Origin: Bradyrhizobium sp. AT1
GTDB taxonomy: Bacteria; Pseudomonadota; Alphaproteobacteria; Rhizobiales; Xanthobacteraceae
Length of the DNA: 64,000 nucleotides
Direction of reading: 5' to 3'
Assembly: GCF_001590795.1 (NCBI RefSeq)
Contig: NZ_JXDL01000001.1
Span: 568,825-632,824, forward strand
A program made the translations under genes and the position numbers. This document shows, one piece after another, positions 40,932 to 48,187 of the stretch (position 1 is the stretch's first letter; the number at the start of each line of letters is the position of its first letter). A model generated the notes under the pieces. That model had not been told where the DNA came from. It saw only the letters and a program-made list of their open reading frames with translations, and made no database searches.

Positions 40932-41696
40932 TTGATTGCAACGGATCTTCAGAGCGGCGTCGAACGGCTCGGCGACATGATCGCCGAGGCCAGGACCATC
41001 GTGCCGTTCACCGGCGCCGGCATCTCGACAGAGTGCGGCATTCCCGACTTCCGCTCGCCGGGTGGAATCTGGACCCGCCACCGTCCGATCGAGTTCGGTG
41101 AATTCGTCGCCAGCCAGGAAGCGCGCGATGAATCCTGGCGCCGCCGCTTTGCGATGGAAGAGATCTTTGCAGCGGCGAAGCCCGGCCGCGGCCATCGCGC
41201 GCTGGCTTCGCTCTACCGCGCCGGCAAGGTTCCCGCCGTCATCACCCAGAATATCGACAATCTGCACCAGGCTTCCGGCTTCGCCGCCGAGCACGTGATT
41301 GAACTCCACGGCAATACCACTTATGCGCGCTGCATCGGATGTGGGCAGGCCTATCCGCTCGACTGGGTGAAGCGTCGCTTCGACGACGACGGCGGCCTCG
41401 CGCCCAATTGCACCGCCTGCGACGAGCCGGTGAAAACCGCCACGATCTCCTTCGGTCAGATGATGCCGGACGAAGAAATGCGGCGCGCAGGCGCGTTGGC
41501 GCGAGCCTGCGACCTCTTTCTCGCGATCGGTTCCTCGCTCGTGGTGTGGCCGGCGGCGGGCTTTCCGCTGATGGCGAAGAACGCCGGTGCACGTCTGGTG
41601 ATCATCAATCGCGAGCCGACCGAGCAGGACGACATCGCCGACCTCGTCCTCCACCACGACATCGGCGAAGCGCTCGGGCCCTTTGTCGGCAATTGA
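40932..41696 (+). CDS. Sir2-family NAD-dependent deacetylase
   Basis: This 254-residue sirtuin removes acyl groups from lysine using NAD. The NAD site is in FTGAGISTECGIPDFRSPGG, the ribose-contact motif is TQNIDNLHQ, the catalytic His is in ELHGNT, and the zinc ribbon uses CIGC and CTAC. ISFGQMMPDEEM and GSSLVVWPAAGFP are family features. I prefer a TTG start at 40932 (GGAG 10-12 nt upstream); ATG codons further upstream are alternatives. Confidence 0.9.
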   Translation: MIATDLQSGVERLGDMIAEARTIVPFTGAGISTECGIPDFRSPGGIWTRHRPIEFGEFVASQEARDESWRRRFAMEEIFAAAKPGRGHRALASLYRAGKVPAVITQNIDNLHQASGFAAEHVIELHGNTTYARCIGCGQAYPLDWVKRRFDDDGGLAPNCTACDEPVKTATISFGQMMPDEEMRRAGALARACDLFLAIGSSLVVWPAAGFPLMAKNAGARLVIINREPTEQDDIADLVLHHDIGEALGPFVGN

Positions 41697-41894
41697 GGCA
41701 TCAATTTGATTCGCGGCTGTGCAAGCTGTTCATAGGTTCCGGCGAATCTCTTTTTTGTCTATGCCTCGCAACCGGGAGTGTTATCTTTTGAGTCGAAAGA
41801 TTCGCGTCGCGTCCAATTGAGAACATTCTCTTAAGACGCGTGATTCGAGCGCCGCCGATGTGGCGGGTTGCATGGCAGTGTGGGGTCCGGGGTT

Positions 41895-42557
41895 ATGGGG
41901 TCGTCGGACGGATTTGAGTCCAAGAAGCTCGGGGTTCCCGGGCAGGGAGTATCGTCCGGGCGGATCACGCCGGGCGAACACGGCGGCGCCGGGCGCGACA
42001 GCGCGCTCAGTCCTTTCAGCGGGCTCGGTGAGGCCAGCGCCAATCTCGTCGAGGTCCACGGCGTCATCAAATGGTTCGATGCTTCCAAAGGCTACGGCTT
42101 CATCGTTCCCGACAACGGCTGGCCGGACGTGCTCCTGCACGTTACCGTGCTTAGGCGCGACGGCTTCCAGACTGCCTATGAAGGCGCCCGCATCGTCGTC
42201 GAGTGCATTCAGCGCGCCAAGGGTTACCAGGCGTTCCGCGTGGTCTCGATGGACGAGTCGACCGCGATCCATCCGGCGCAGATGCTGCCGCCGCGCACCC
42301 ATGTCACGGTCACCCCGACCAGCGGGCTGGAACGGGCCCAGGTCAAATGGTTCAACCGGCTGCGTGGCTTCGGCTTCCTGACCTGCGGCGAGGGCACGCC
42401 CGACATCTTCGTGCACATGGAAACGCTGCGCCGCTTCGGCATGACCGAGCTCCGGCCCGGCCAGTACGTCCTGGTCCGCTTCGGGCCCGGCTCCAAGGGC
42501 ATGATGGCGGCCGAGATCCATCCCGAGACCGGATCGCCGGGCTTGCAGTCGCACTGA
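41895..42557 (+). CDS. Tandem cold-shock-domain protein
   Basis: This 220-residue protein has two cold-shock domains. The first has GVIKWFDASKGYGFIV with VLLHVTVLRR; the second has AQVKWFNRLRGFGFLTCGEG with DIFVHMETLRR. RNP1 and RNP2 are present in both (KGYGFI, RGFGFL; FVHM is intact in the second, LLHV in the first). A 50-residue Gly/Ser-rich leader precedes them. It should bind single-stranded RNA or DNA. Two-domain Csp proteins are typical of alphaproteobacteria. A DUF192 gene follows after 134 nt, a pairing often seen in this group. Confidence 0.9.
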   Translation: MGSSDGFESKKLGVPGQGVSSGRITPGEHGGAGRDSALSPFSGLGEASANLVEVHGVIKWFDASKGYGFIVPDNGWPDVLLHVTVLRRDGFQTAYEGARIVVECIQRAKGYQAFRVVSMDESTAIHPAQMLPPRTHVTVTPTSGLERAQVKWFNRLRGFGFLTCGEGTPDIFVHMETLRRFGMTELRPGQYVLVRFGPGSKGMMAAEIHPETGSPGLQSH

Positions 42558-42691
42558 AGGCGCCGAACCCGCGATCGTTTAGTCCCGCAATCGTGAGCGA
42601 TAGGGGCGCGCCGGCAGACCGGCGCGCCTCTGGCTTTTCCGGCGACCGTTGCGTAAGGACTCCCTCCAGTCCCACGCCTCGAGTGTCCCCC

Positions 42692-43177
42692 ATGAATCCT
42701 GATCGAAAGGCCGCCTGGTCCGCTCTGAAGGGCTGGCTTGCCGCCATCCTCGTCATCGCCGGCTGTGTTGTCGCCGGCGCGCCCGCCGGCGCCGCCAGCT
42801 TCCAGCCCCTGGAGATCGTCACCAAGAACGGCGTGCAGGTGTTCTCGGTGGAGATGGCGACCACCGAGGAGGAGAAGCAGACCGGCCTGATGTACCGCAA
42901 GGAATTGGCGGACGGCAAAGGCATGCTGTTCGACTTCAATCCCGAGCAGGAGATCTCGATGTGGATGAAGAACACCTATGTCTCGCTCGACATGATCTTC
43001 ATCGGCGCCAACGGCCGCATCCTGCGCATCGCCGAGAACACCGAGCCGCTGTCGACCAAGATCATCTCGTCCAAGGGGCCGGCCCGGGCCGTGCTGGAGG
43101 TGGTGGCGGGAACGGCGCAGAAATACGGCATCCGCCCCGGCGACCGCGTCGGCCACCCGCTGTTCGGCAGCAAATAG
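42692..43177 (+). CDS. DUF192-family exported protein
   Basis: This 161-residue protein has a signal peptide (GWLAAILVIAGCVVAGAPAGA). The DUF192 core follows: FSVEMATTEEEKQTGLMYRK, FNPEQEISMWMKNTYVSLDM, then IFIGANGRIL and a C-terminal GIRPGDRVGH. The family is a small beta-barrel of unknown function. The tRNA-Pro gene lies about 100 nt downstream. Confidence 0.9.
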   Translation: MNPDRKAAWSALKGWLAAILVIAGCVVAGAPAGAASFQPLEIVTKNGVQVFSVEMATTEEEKQTGLMYRKELADGKGMLFDFNPEQEISMWMKNTYVSLDMIFIGANGRILRIAENTEPLSTKIISSKGPARAVLEVVAGTAQKYGIRPGDRVGHPLFGSK

Positions 43178-43274
43178 GGGCGGGCCGGGGAGGGCATTGG
43201 CAGCCTTGCCAGCGCCAGTTTGTAAGCTTGCTGGCGCCTTTGGAAGCGTGTATCGACGGGGCTCGCCGGACATT

Positions 43275-43351
43275 CGGGGTATAGCGCAGCCTGGTAGCGC
43301 GGCAGTTTTGGGTACTGCAGGTCGTTGGTTCGAATCCAGCTGCCCCGACCA
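43275..43351 (+). tRNA. tRNA-Pro (UGG)
   Basis: The acceptor CGGGG pairs with CCCCG, then discriminator A and an encoded CCA. The anticodon loop TTTTGGGTA gives UGG. TGGTTCGAATCCA is the T arm. The length is 77 nt with CCA. Confidence 0.95.
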
Positions 43352-43445
43352 GTCCCGAGAGGCGGTTCTGGACCTCGTCTCGCCTCACCCCCGCGAAGTT
43401 TCAAGGATTTGGGCCCCCTGACTGGGACAGAATTCCCAGGCTTCA

Positions 43446-43475
43446 TCGAACCTTTGGCTGTCGCCGTAGACATAT
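43446..43475 (+). promoter_or_regulatory. Promoter of RNA copy B
   Basis: TCGAAC (43446-43451), 18 nt, ACATAT (43470-43475). The first hairpin starts 5 nt after the minus-10 box, exactly as in copy A. Confidence 0.55.
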
Positions 43476-43479
43476 CTGT

Positions 43480-43550
43480 GTTGGGGATTTCAGCGCCCAA
43501 TGTCTAAACGGACGCCGCCAAGCGATGATATTCCGCTTGTGCGGCGTTGC
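43480..43550 (+). ncRNA. Candidate structured RNA, copy B
   Basis: The sequence TTGGG-GATTTCAGCG-CCCAA is followed by the hairpin ACGCCGC CAAGCG / CGCTTG T GCGGCGT with ATATTC in its loop, then GTTGCG. It aligns with copy A (37815-37991) along the first 75 bases. The first stem differs by compensating changes at its end (C-G to T-A). The 3' end cannot be placed: the complement of the first loop and the terminator seen in copy A are absent here. Confidence 0.55.
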
Positions 43551-44043
43551 GCGTTCCGGACGTCATTTTGGCAGATCCGGCCGATCAGCCCGAAGCGTGC
43601 CAGCCCGGCGGAAACGGCACGAACGGCCAGACCATCTGGTTGTCGTTAGCGGCTTGCGGCGGCTCATGCGCCGGCGTCTTTGCGACCAGCGTCATTCGCA
43701 CCGCCAGGCGCAGGCGTGCACATTGCAAATTCATTTTGGTTGTCCCTACGAATCGTCTCGAAATTCAATTGCAAAATCTGTCGTCAGCTCAATCGAATTG
43801 CCACACGCACAACGTGGCCTTCTCAAATCACGAACACTCTAAAAAAATCGACGCTCTCTTTCAACCGATTACGGTCGGAAGCCACGAGAAGTAAGGTTGA
43901 CCGGTTAGGTTAAGGATGAGCGGTAGTTGCGGCCGCTTGGGCGATCGTTATCAGATCGCTCCTGGCCTGCTGGGCCGCCTGCAATTCGTGCTCACACGAG
44001 GTCACGGTTCGTCGTAGCGCGCGTATCAGTCGAGTTTTGCGTC
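43551..44043. other. Intergenic region without a supported gene
   Basis: A rightward frame of about 115 codons crosses 43547-43894 but has no ribosome-binding site and no recognisable fold. The part from 43720 to 43900 is AT-richer than its surroundings. It may be a degraded gene or simply the 3' flank of RNA copy B. Confidence 0.4.
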
Positions 44044-44238
44044 ATGTCTTTCGATCGCAACTTCAAAACCGCCGGTCCGCAATCGAGCTGGAGCGAGATT
44101 TGGCACCTCTGGACGGTGATCGTGCCGCGCCGCTCGATCAACGGGCAGCTCGTGGTCGGCAAGGTCTGGCGCCGTCATGACGGCCGCGATTGGATCTACA
44201 AGAAATTCACCGAGTTCGACGGCGAGGAAGCGGCCTGA
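44044..44238 (+). CDS. Conserved hypothetical protein, 64 aa
   Basis: It contains FKTAGPQSSWSEIWHLWTVI and VWRRHDGRDWIYKKFTEFDG. It is rich in Trp (five) and has a mixed alpha/beta pattern. The codon and amino acid balance looks genuine. No domain is recognised. Confidence 0.62.
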   Translation: MSFDRNFKTAGPQSSWSEIWHLWTVIVPRRSINGQLVVGKVWRRHDGRDWIYKKFTEFDGEEAA

Positions 44239-44324
44239 AGCGCGATGAGCCCGCAATGAGCCGTCATCGCGCTCTGGGTTGTCGCTGAGGCCGTCCGGCC
44301 CAGCCAGAACGCCGATCGCCCGGC

Positions 44325-44723
44325 CTATCCCGGCGCCTGCACGCGCGGCAGCGGCAGTTTGAAATGTCGCTTCGCGTAGGCGATGATTTCGGCGTCCGAG
44401 GGATGATCGGCCGCTTCCACCGCAGCAATCCGCTTGGCGATATCGGGCGCGTTCGCGCGAATGTGGTTGGCAAGCTCGGTCTTTGCACTCGCCGGGCCGA
44501 TGATGAGGATCTCGCCGGCATCGGCGAGGGCTTTGCTCACTTCAGCGTAGAACGTCTTGTCGGGGGCGGCGTGGCCGCTGCCGATGGCGTTGGCCTTGTG
44601 ATGAAGATGGCGCGTCGCCAGTTGCGGGTGCAACGTGATTTCGTCGGAGCCGCTCAGGCCGAGATGGAAGATCCGGGCCTGCGAATGGTCGATCCACACC
44701 ACGGCGTGAAAATGAGAGGGCAT
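44325..44723 (-). CDS. Translational-machinery-like protein (eRF1 domain 3-like fold)
   Basis: This 132-residue protein begins MPSHFHAVVWIDHSQARIFH and has ALADAGEILIIGPASAKTEL then IRANAPDIAKRIAAVEAADH. The layout (edge strand with VVWIDHSQARIF, central strand GEILIIGPASAKTEL) matches bacterial proteins related to domain 3 of release factor eRF1 or the host-attachment family. The function in bacteria is not established. Confidence 0.6.
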   Translation of the reverse strand: MPSHFHAVVWIDHSQARIFHLGLSGSDEITLHPQLATRHLHHKANAIGSGHAAPDKTFYAEVSKALADAGEILIIGPASAKTELANHIRANAPDIAKRIAAVEAADHPSDAEIIAYAKRHFKLPLPRVQAPG

Positions 44724-44907
44724 GTGCTTTTGGCCTTGTCTGAGGGGAGGCCGCCGACATCGGTGCGGCGGCGCGTGTCGCGACGACATTAGGCCGGTCG
44801 GCGCCACCCCCGGTTGACCCAGGTCAATCGATCTTGGCCCACGGCCGTCGAGCCGACCGAACGGCGCACGCCGCGAACGGTGCGCTCCGAGGGGAGGTGT
44901 CCCCGGC

Positions 44908-46083
44908 TCAGGCCGCCTTCGCCGCGGTTGCCGCCGGCGTGGCCGGCGGCGGCTTCAGCGGCTTGTCCTGCTTCTTCGACCACGAGATGTAATAGGCCAC
45001 CGTCGTCATGATCGCGATGCCGGCGACGCTGACGAAGATCTGCGCGAGCAGCGAGCCCGAGCTCATCGACAACTCGAAATGGCCGACGAAGGACAGGAAC
45101 ACGCCGACGCAGAACACGGCGAGCGACTGCTGGCCGCAGACGATCAGGGGATCGAACACCTTCCATTCCAGCCCCGGCCATTCCTTGGGCACGAAGCGGA
45201 TCACCAGGATCACGATCACCACGAAGTGGATGAAACGATAGGGGGCAAGGTTGGTCTTGTCGTTCGGGTTGAAGGCGGAGAACAGCCATTCCGGGAACAT
45301 GCCGCCGAAGGCGGGGAAGCGGCCGGCCATGGTCATGACCAGCGCGAACAAGAGGTAGCCGAGGCACAGATAGAGCGTGACCGGCGCGTTGATCAGTGTC
45401 ATCGAGCGGCGCGCGCCGCCCATCGCGCACCAGGCACCGAACACGAACAGCACCTGCCAGCAATACGGGTTGAAGTACCACTGGCCGGCCGGATAGGCGT
45501 TCAGATTCCAGCCGAAATGACGCGCCGTCAGCCACAGCACGATCGACAGCACCATGGTGACGTCGGGCTTGCGCAGCATGAACCACAGCACCGGCGGAAA
45601 CAGCCCCATCAGCACGATGTAGAGCGGCAGCACGTCGAGATTGAGCGGCTTGAAGCGGAGGAACAGGCCCTGGCGCAGCGTCTCGGTGGCGTTGTCGACG
45701 AGGCCGGCGACGTTGAACTCGTTGATCATCTCGCTGTCGCCGAAGCGCAGCGCCAGATAGCTGATCGAGGCGATGTAGATCACGAACAGGATGATGTGGG
45801 CGACATAGAGCTGCCAGACCCGCTTGGTCAGCCGGGTGGCGCCGACGATGAAGCCGCGGTCCAGCATCATCCGCGCATAGACGAACGAGGCCGTGTAACC
45901 GGAGATGAAGACGAACAGATCGGCGGCGTCGGAAAAGCCGTAGTTGCGCGTCGTGATCCAGTTCACGACATTGTCGGGGATGTGGTCGAGGAAGATCGCC
46001 CAGTTCGCGACGCCGCGAAACAGGTCGAGCCGGAGATCACGGCCTTTGTCGGGGAGCGTGGCGTTGATGTTCAGGAAGGCCAT
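44908..46083 (-). CDS. opgC: OpgC-type membrane succinyltransferase for periplasmic glucans
   Basis: This 391-residue membrane protein has about ten helices. The first region, LRLDLFRGVANWAIFLDHIP, has the Arg and His that I take as the acyltransferase-family active-site residues. Other features are SDAADLFVFISGYTASFVYA, RFGDSEMINEFNVAGLVDNA and WNLNAYPAGQWYFNPYCWQV. OpgC proteins decorate osmoregulated periplasmic glucans with succinyl groups. It stands alone, without opgGH nearby. The C-terminal domain of the 1057-residue STAND protein at 48188 is its paralogue. Confidence 0.88.
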   Translation of the reverse strand: MAFLNINATLPDKGRDLRLDLFRGVANWAIFLDHIPDNVVNWITTRNYGFSDAADLFVFISGYTASFVYARMMLDRGFIVGATRLTKRVWQLYVAHIILFVIYIASISYLALRFGDSEMINEFNVAGLVDNATETLRQGLFLRFKPLNLDVLPLYIVLMGLFPPVLWFMLRKPDVTMVLSIVLWLTARHFGWNLNAYPAGQWYFNPYCWQVLFVFGAWCAMGGARRSMTLINAPVTLYLCLGYLLFALVMTMAGRFPAFGGMFPEWLFSAFNPNDKTNLAPYRFIHFVVIVILVIRFVPKEWPGLEWKVFDPLIVCGQQSLAVFCVGVFLSFVGHFELSMSSGSLLAQIFVSVAGIAIMTTVAYYISWSKKQDKPLKPPPATPAATAAKAA

Positions 46084-46340
46084 GCGAGGAGCGCTCTCGA
46101 AGGGGGCGGACAGGCTGCGGTCGGGGAGGCGGTGCAGCCGGGCGGGATCCCGGCGCGGAAGGCGGGTACGCAATTGTCACGGTGCAGCATAATGACTATA
46201 CCGTCGCAGAGGCTACAGGGGGCCGGAATCAACAATCAGTTCCCAACCGGTGTCTCTATACTATCCCTGAGCTTTGCACCAACTGCCACCCTGACGCATC
46301 GAAATCGAACGAAAAGACGAAAACGAGGCCTGGACCACCC

Positions 46341-46646
46341 ATGACCGCACGCATTTTCAAGCCCGCCAAGAACGCGATGCAATCCGGCCGGTCCAAGACG
46401 AAGGAATGGCAGCTGGACTACGAGCCCGAGCAGCCGCGCTCGGTCGAGCCCCTGATGGGCTGGACCTCGTCCGGCGACATGAAGCAGCAGATCACGCTGC
46501 GCTTCCACAGCAAGGAAGAGGCGGTCGCCTATTGCGAGCGCAAGGGCATCGCCTACCAGGTCATCGAGCCCCAGGATTCGATCCGCCGTCCGGTCGCCTA
46601 TGCCGACAATTTTTCGTTCCGCCGCGGCGAGCCCTGGACGCACTAA
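46341..46646 (+). CDS. NADH dehydrogenase accessory subunit, NDUFS4-like
   Basis: This 101-residue protein belongs to the ETC complex I 18-kDa (NDUFS4) family. It has MTARIFKPAKNAMQSGRSKT at the start, WQLDYEPEQPRSVEPLMGWT in the middle, then DMKQQITLRFHSKEEAVAYC and FRRGEPWTH at the end. In alphaproteobacteria it is a peripheral subunit of respiratory complex I. It is encoded apart from the nuo operon, which is usual. Confidence 0.93.
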   Translation: MTARIFKPAKNAMQSGRSKTKEWQLDYEPEQPRSVEPLMGWTSSGDMKQQITLRFHSKEEAVAYCERKGIAYQVIEPQDSIRRPVAYADNFSFRRGEPWTH

Positions 46647-46673
46647 CAACTTGCATCCACGCGCGCCGAATTC

Positions 46674-46794
46674 GTCATGCCCGGGCTTGTCCCGCCGGCG
46701 CGGCCGAAGCCGCTTCGGCGAGGCGAAGGTCCGGGCATCCACGTTTTTGGACGCCTGAAAGAACGTGGATGGCCGGGACAAGCCCGGCCATGAC
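46674..46794. repeat. Palindromic repeat, GTCATGCCCGGGCTTGTCCC family
   Basis: GTCATGCCCGGGCTTGTCCC and GGGACAAGCCCGGCCATGAC pair as outer arms. A second pair (CATCCACGTTTTTGG and AACGTGGATG) forms an inner arm. It is about 120 bases long and lies between the complex I subunit and the Lrp gene. Confidence 0.8.
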
Positions 46795-46877
46795 GGAGAG
46801 GGGCCGGGGGCCTCTTGGCACCAATTCCGCCCCATGCTTCGCTGCCCCGCATGACACGACCATAACGAGGGTAGGGC

Positions 46878-47369
46878 ATGGCGGGGCGGGACCAGCTCGA
46901 CAGCGTCGATCTGAAGATCTTATCCGAGCTGCAGCACGACGGACGGGTTCGCAACAACGAGCTGGCGCTGCGCGTCGGCGTGTCGGCGCCGAACTGCCTG
47001 CGGCGGCTGAAATCGCTGTTCAGCCGTGGCGTGATCCGGGCGGTACGGGCCGTCATCGACGAGCGGCGGCTCGGCTATGAGGTGGTCTCGTTCGTCTCGA
47101 TCCAGCTCGGCAGCCAGGCCCAGCCGGTGCTGGAGGCGTTCGAGGGCTCGATCGCCGCTATCCCGCGCATCCAGCAATGCTGGCGGATTTCCGGCGACAC
47201 CGACTATCTCCTGAAATGCGTGGCGCCGAGCGTCGAAAGCATGCGCCAGCAGCTGCTGCATTTCGCGGCAATGCCTGACGTGAAGAACGTCCGCAGCTTC
47301 CCGGTGCTGGGTGTTGCCAAGGATGTCCCGCTGCCGTTGCAGGACATCGCAGCAGCGCCGGCGGGATAG
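46878..47369 (+). CDS. Lrp/AsnC-family regulator
   Basis: This 163-residue protein has a helix-turn-helix (LDSVDLKILSELQHDGRVRN, then NELALRVGVSAPNCLRRLKS) and a C-terminal RAM domain (ISGDTDYLLKCVAPSVESM) that should bind an amino acid. Its target is unknown; no amino acid operon adjoins it on the same side. Confidence 0.92.
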   Translation: MAGRDQLDSVDLKILSELQHDGRVRNNELALRVGVSAPNCLRRLKSLFSRGVIRAVRAVIDERRLGYEVVSFVSIQLGSQAQPVLEAFEGSIAAIPRIQQCWRISGDTDYLLKCVAPSVESMRQQLLHFAAMPDVKNVRSFPVLGVAKDVPLPLQDIAAAPAG

Positions 47370-47418
47370 AGCGTGATGCGATTAGGATGAATCGCCATCG
47401 CGCTTCCGGTTGTTGTTT

Positions 47419-47465
47419 GAGCATGATCTTTTCGGAAAATCGCTGCGCCCTTTTCCGGATCATGC
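47419..47465. repeat. Palindromic repeat, GAGCATGATC family
   Basis: GAGCATGATCTTTTCGGAAAA pairs with TTTTCCGGATCATGC. A related phrase (GAGCGTGATGCGATTAGGAT) lies directly upstream at 47369-47388. The rest of 47370-47739 holds no gene that I can support. Confidence 0.75.
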
Positions 47466-47739
47466 CTTAGCAGGTCACGCCGACTCAGCCTGCATTGCAT
47501 TTGGTTCAATTTCGAAGAACTGGAAGGCGATCCTCGGCCGCCGCCGAGCTGCGGGCAAAGCGTATCGGCACTATAATGATGAGTAAATCACCTAACTGAG
47601 AAATGTGATTATCACATCCCTGCAATGCGCTGAACCGTGATTGATGGTTCCCTGGGTTGGCCTACATGCGGGGTGAGCCTTAGCGCGCATCGCACGTCGA
47701 GGGCTCTTACGTGGGACTCCTCAAGCAGGACAAGACAAC

Positions 47740-48036
47740 ATGAGCTCGATTTCGAAGACGTTCGCGGTCTCCGCCGCGACGCTGTTTGCGTCTGCATTTC
47801 TGGTGCTGACGGCGCCGACCGCGAAGGCGGAAGAATACTGCATCACCAACGGCGCGCAGGCTGCTCACGGCTGCGGCTATGCGACGATGGAGGCCTGCCG
47901 CGCCGCCGCCGGCGGTATCGGTGGCGTGTGTGCGCAGAGCGGTGCGAAGAGCACGAACGATTCTCTCGCCTACCAGCCGAAGCACTCGCAGTCGCGCGCC
48001 AAGCTCCGCTCGGGCGGCCAGACCAACTCCAATTGA
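47740..48036 (+). CDS. DUF3551-family secreted protein
   Basis: This 98-residue protein has a signal peptide (FAVSAATLFASAFLVLTAPT, cut after KAE). EEYCITNGAQAAHGCGYATM then EACRAAAGGIGGVC is the four-Cys DUF3551 core that is abundant in Bradyrhizobium. The tail is Ser/Gln/Asn-rich. The function is unknown. Confidence 0.85.
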   Translation: MSSISKTFAVSAATLFASAFLVLTAPTAKAEEYCITNGAQAAHGCGYATMEACRAAAGGIGGVCAQSGAKSTNDSLAYQPKHSQSRAKLRSGGQTNSN

Positions 48037-48187
48037 CGCAGAGTTCGAAACCGGGTTGAGGTTGTGCGGCCTCCGAGCGGTTATCTCGGGGGCCGAACGC
48101 GTGGGCGTCGAGCGTCAACGGCATCTTTCCGCCAAATTGCAGCGGCAAGCGTCGGCAACGCGCGGCGAGGCAATGTCCAAGCTCCAG

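Noticed and set aside
43547..43894. Rightward frame of 115 codons after RNA copy B
   Set aside because: It has no ribosome-binding site, a mixed composition and no recognisable family.
39104..43915. Shared phrase CGGTTAGGTTAA at about 39124 and 43898
   Set aside because: It is only 12 identical bases with different spacing to the flanking GGAAGCC; too short to claim a repeat or promoter.
45079..46344. Rightward 421-codon frame opposite opgC
   Set aside because: It covers opgC on the other strand; the composition is charged and repetitive, with no domain.
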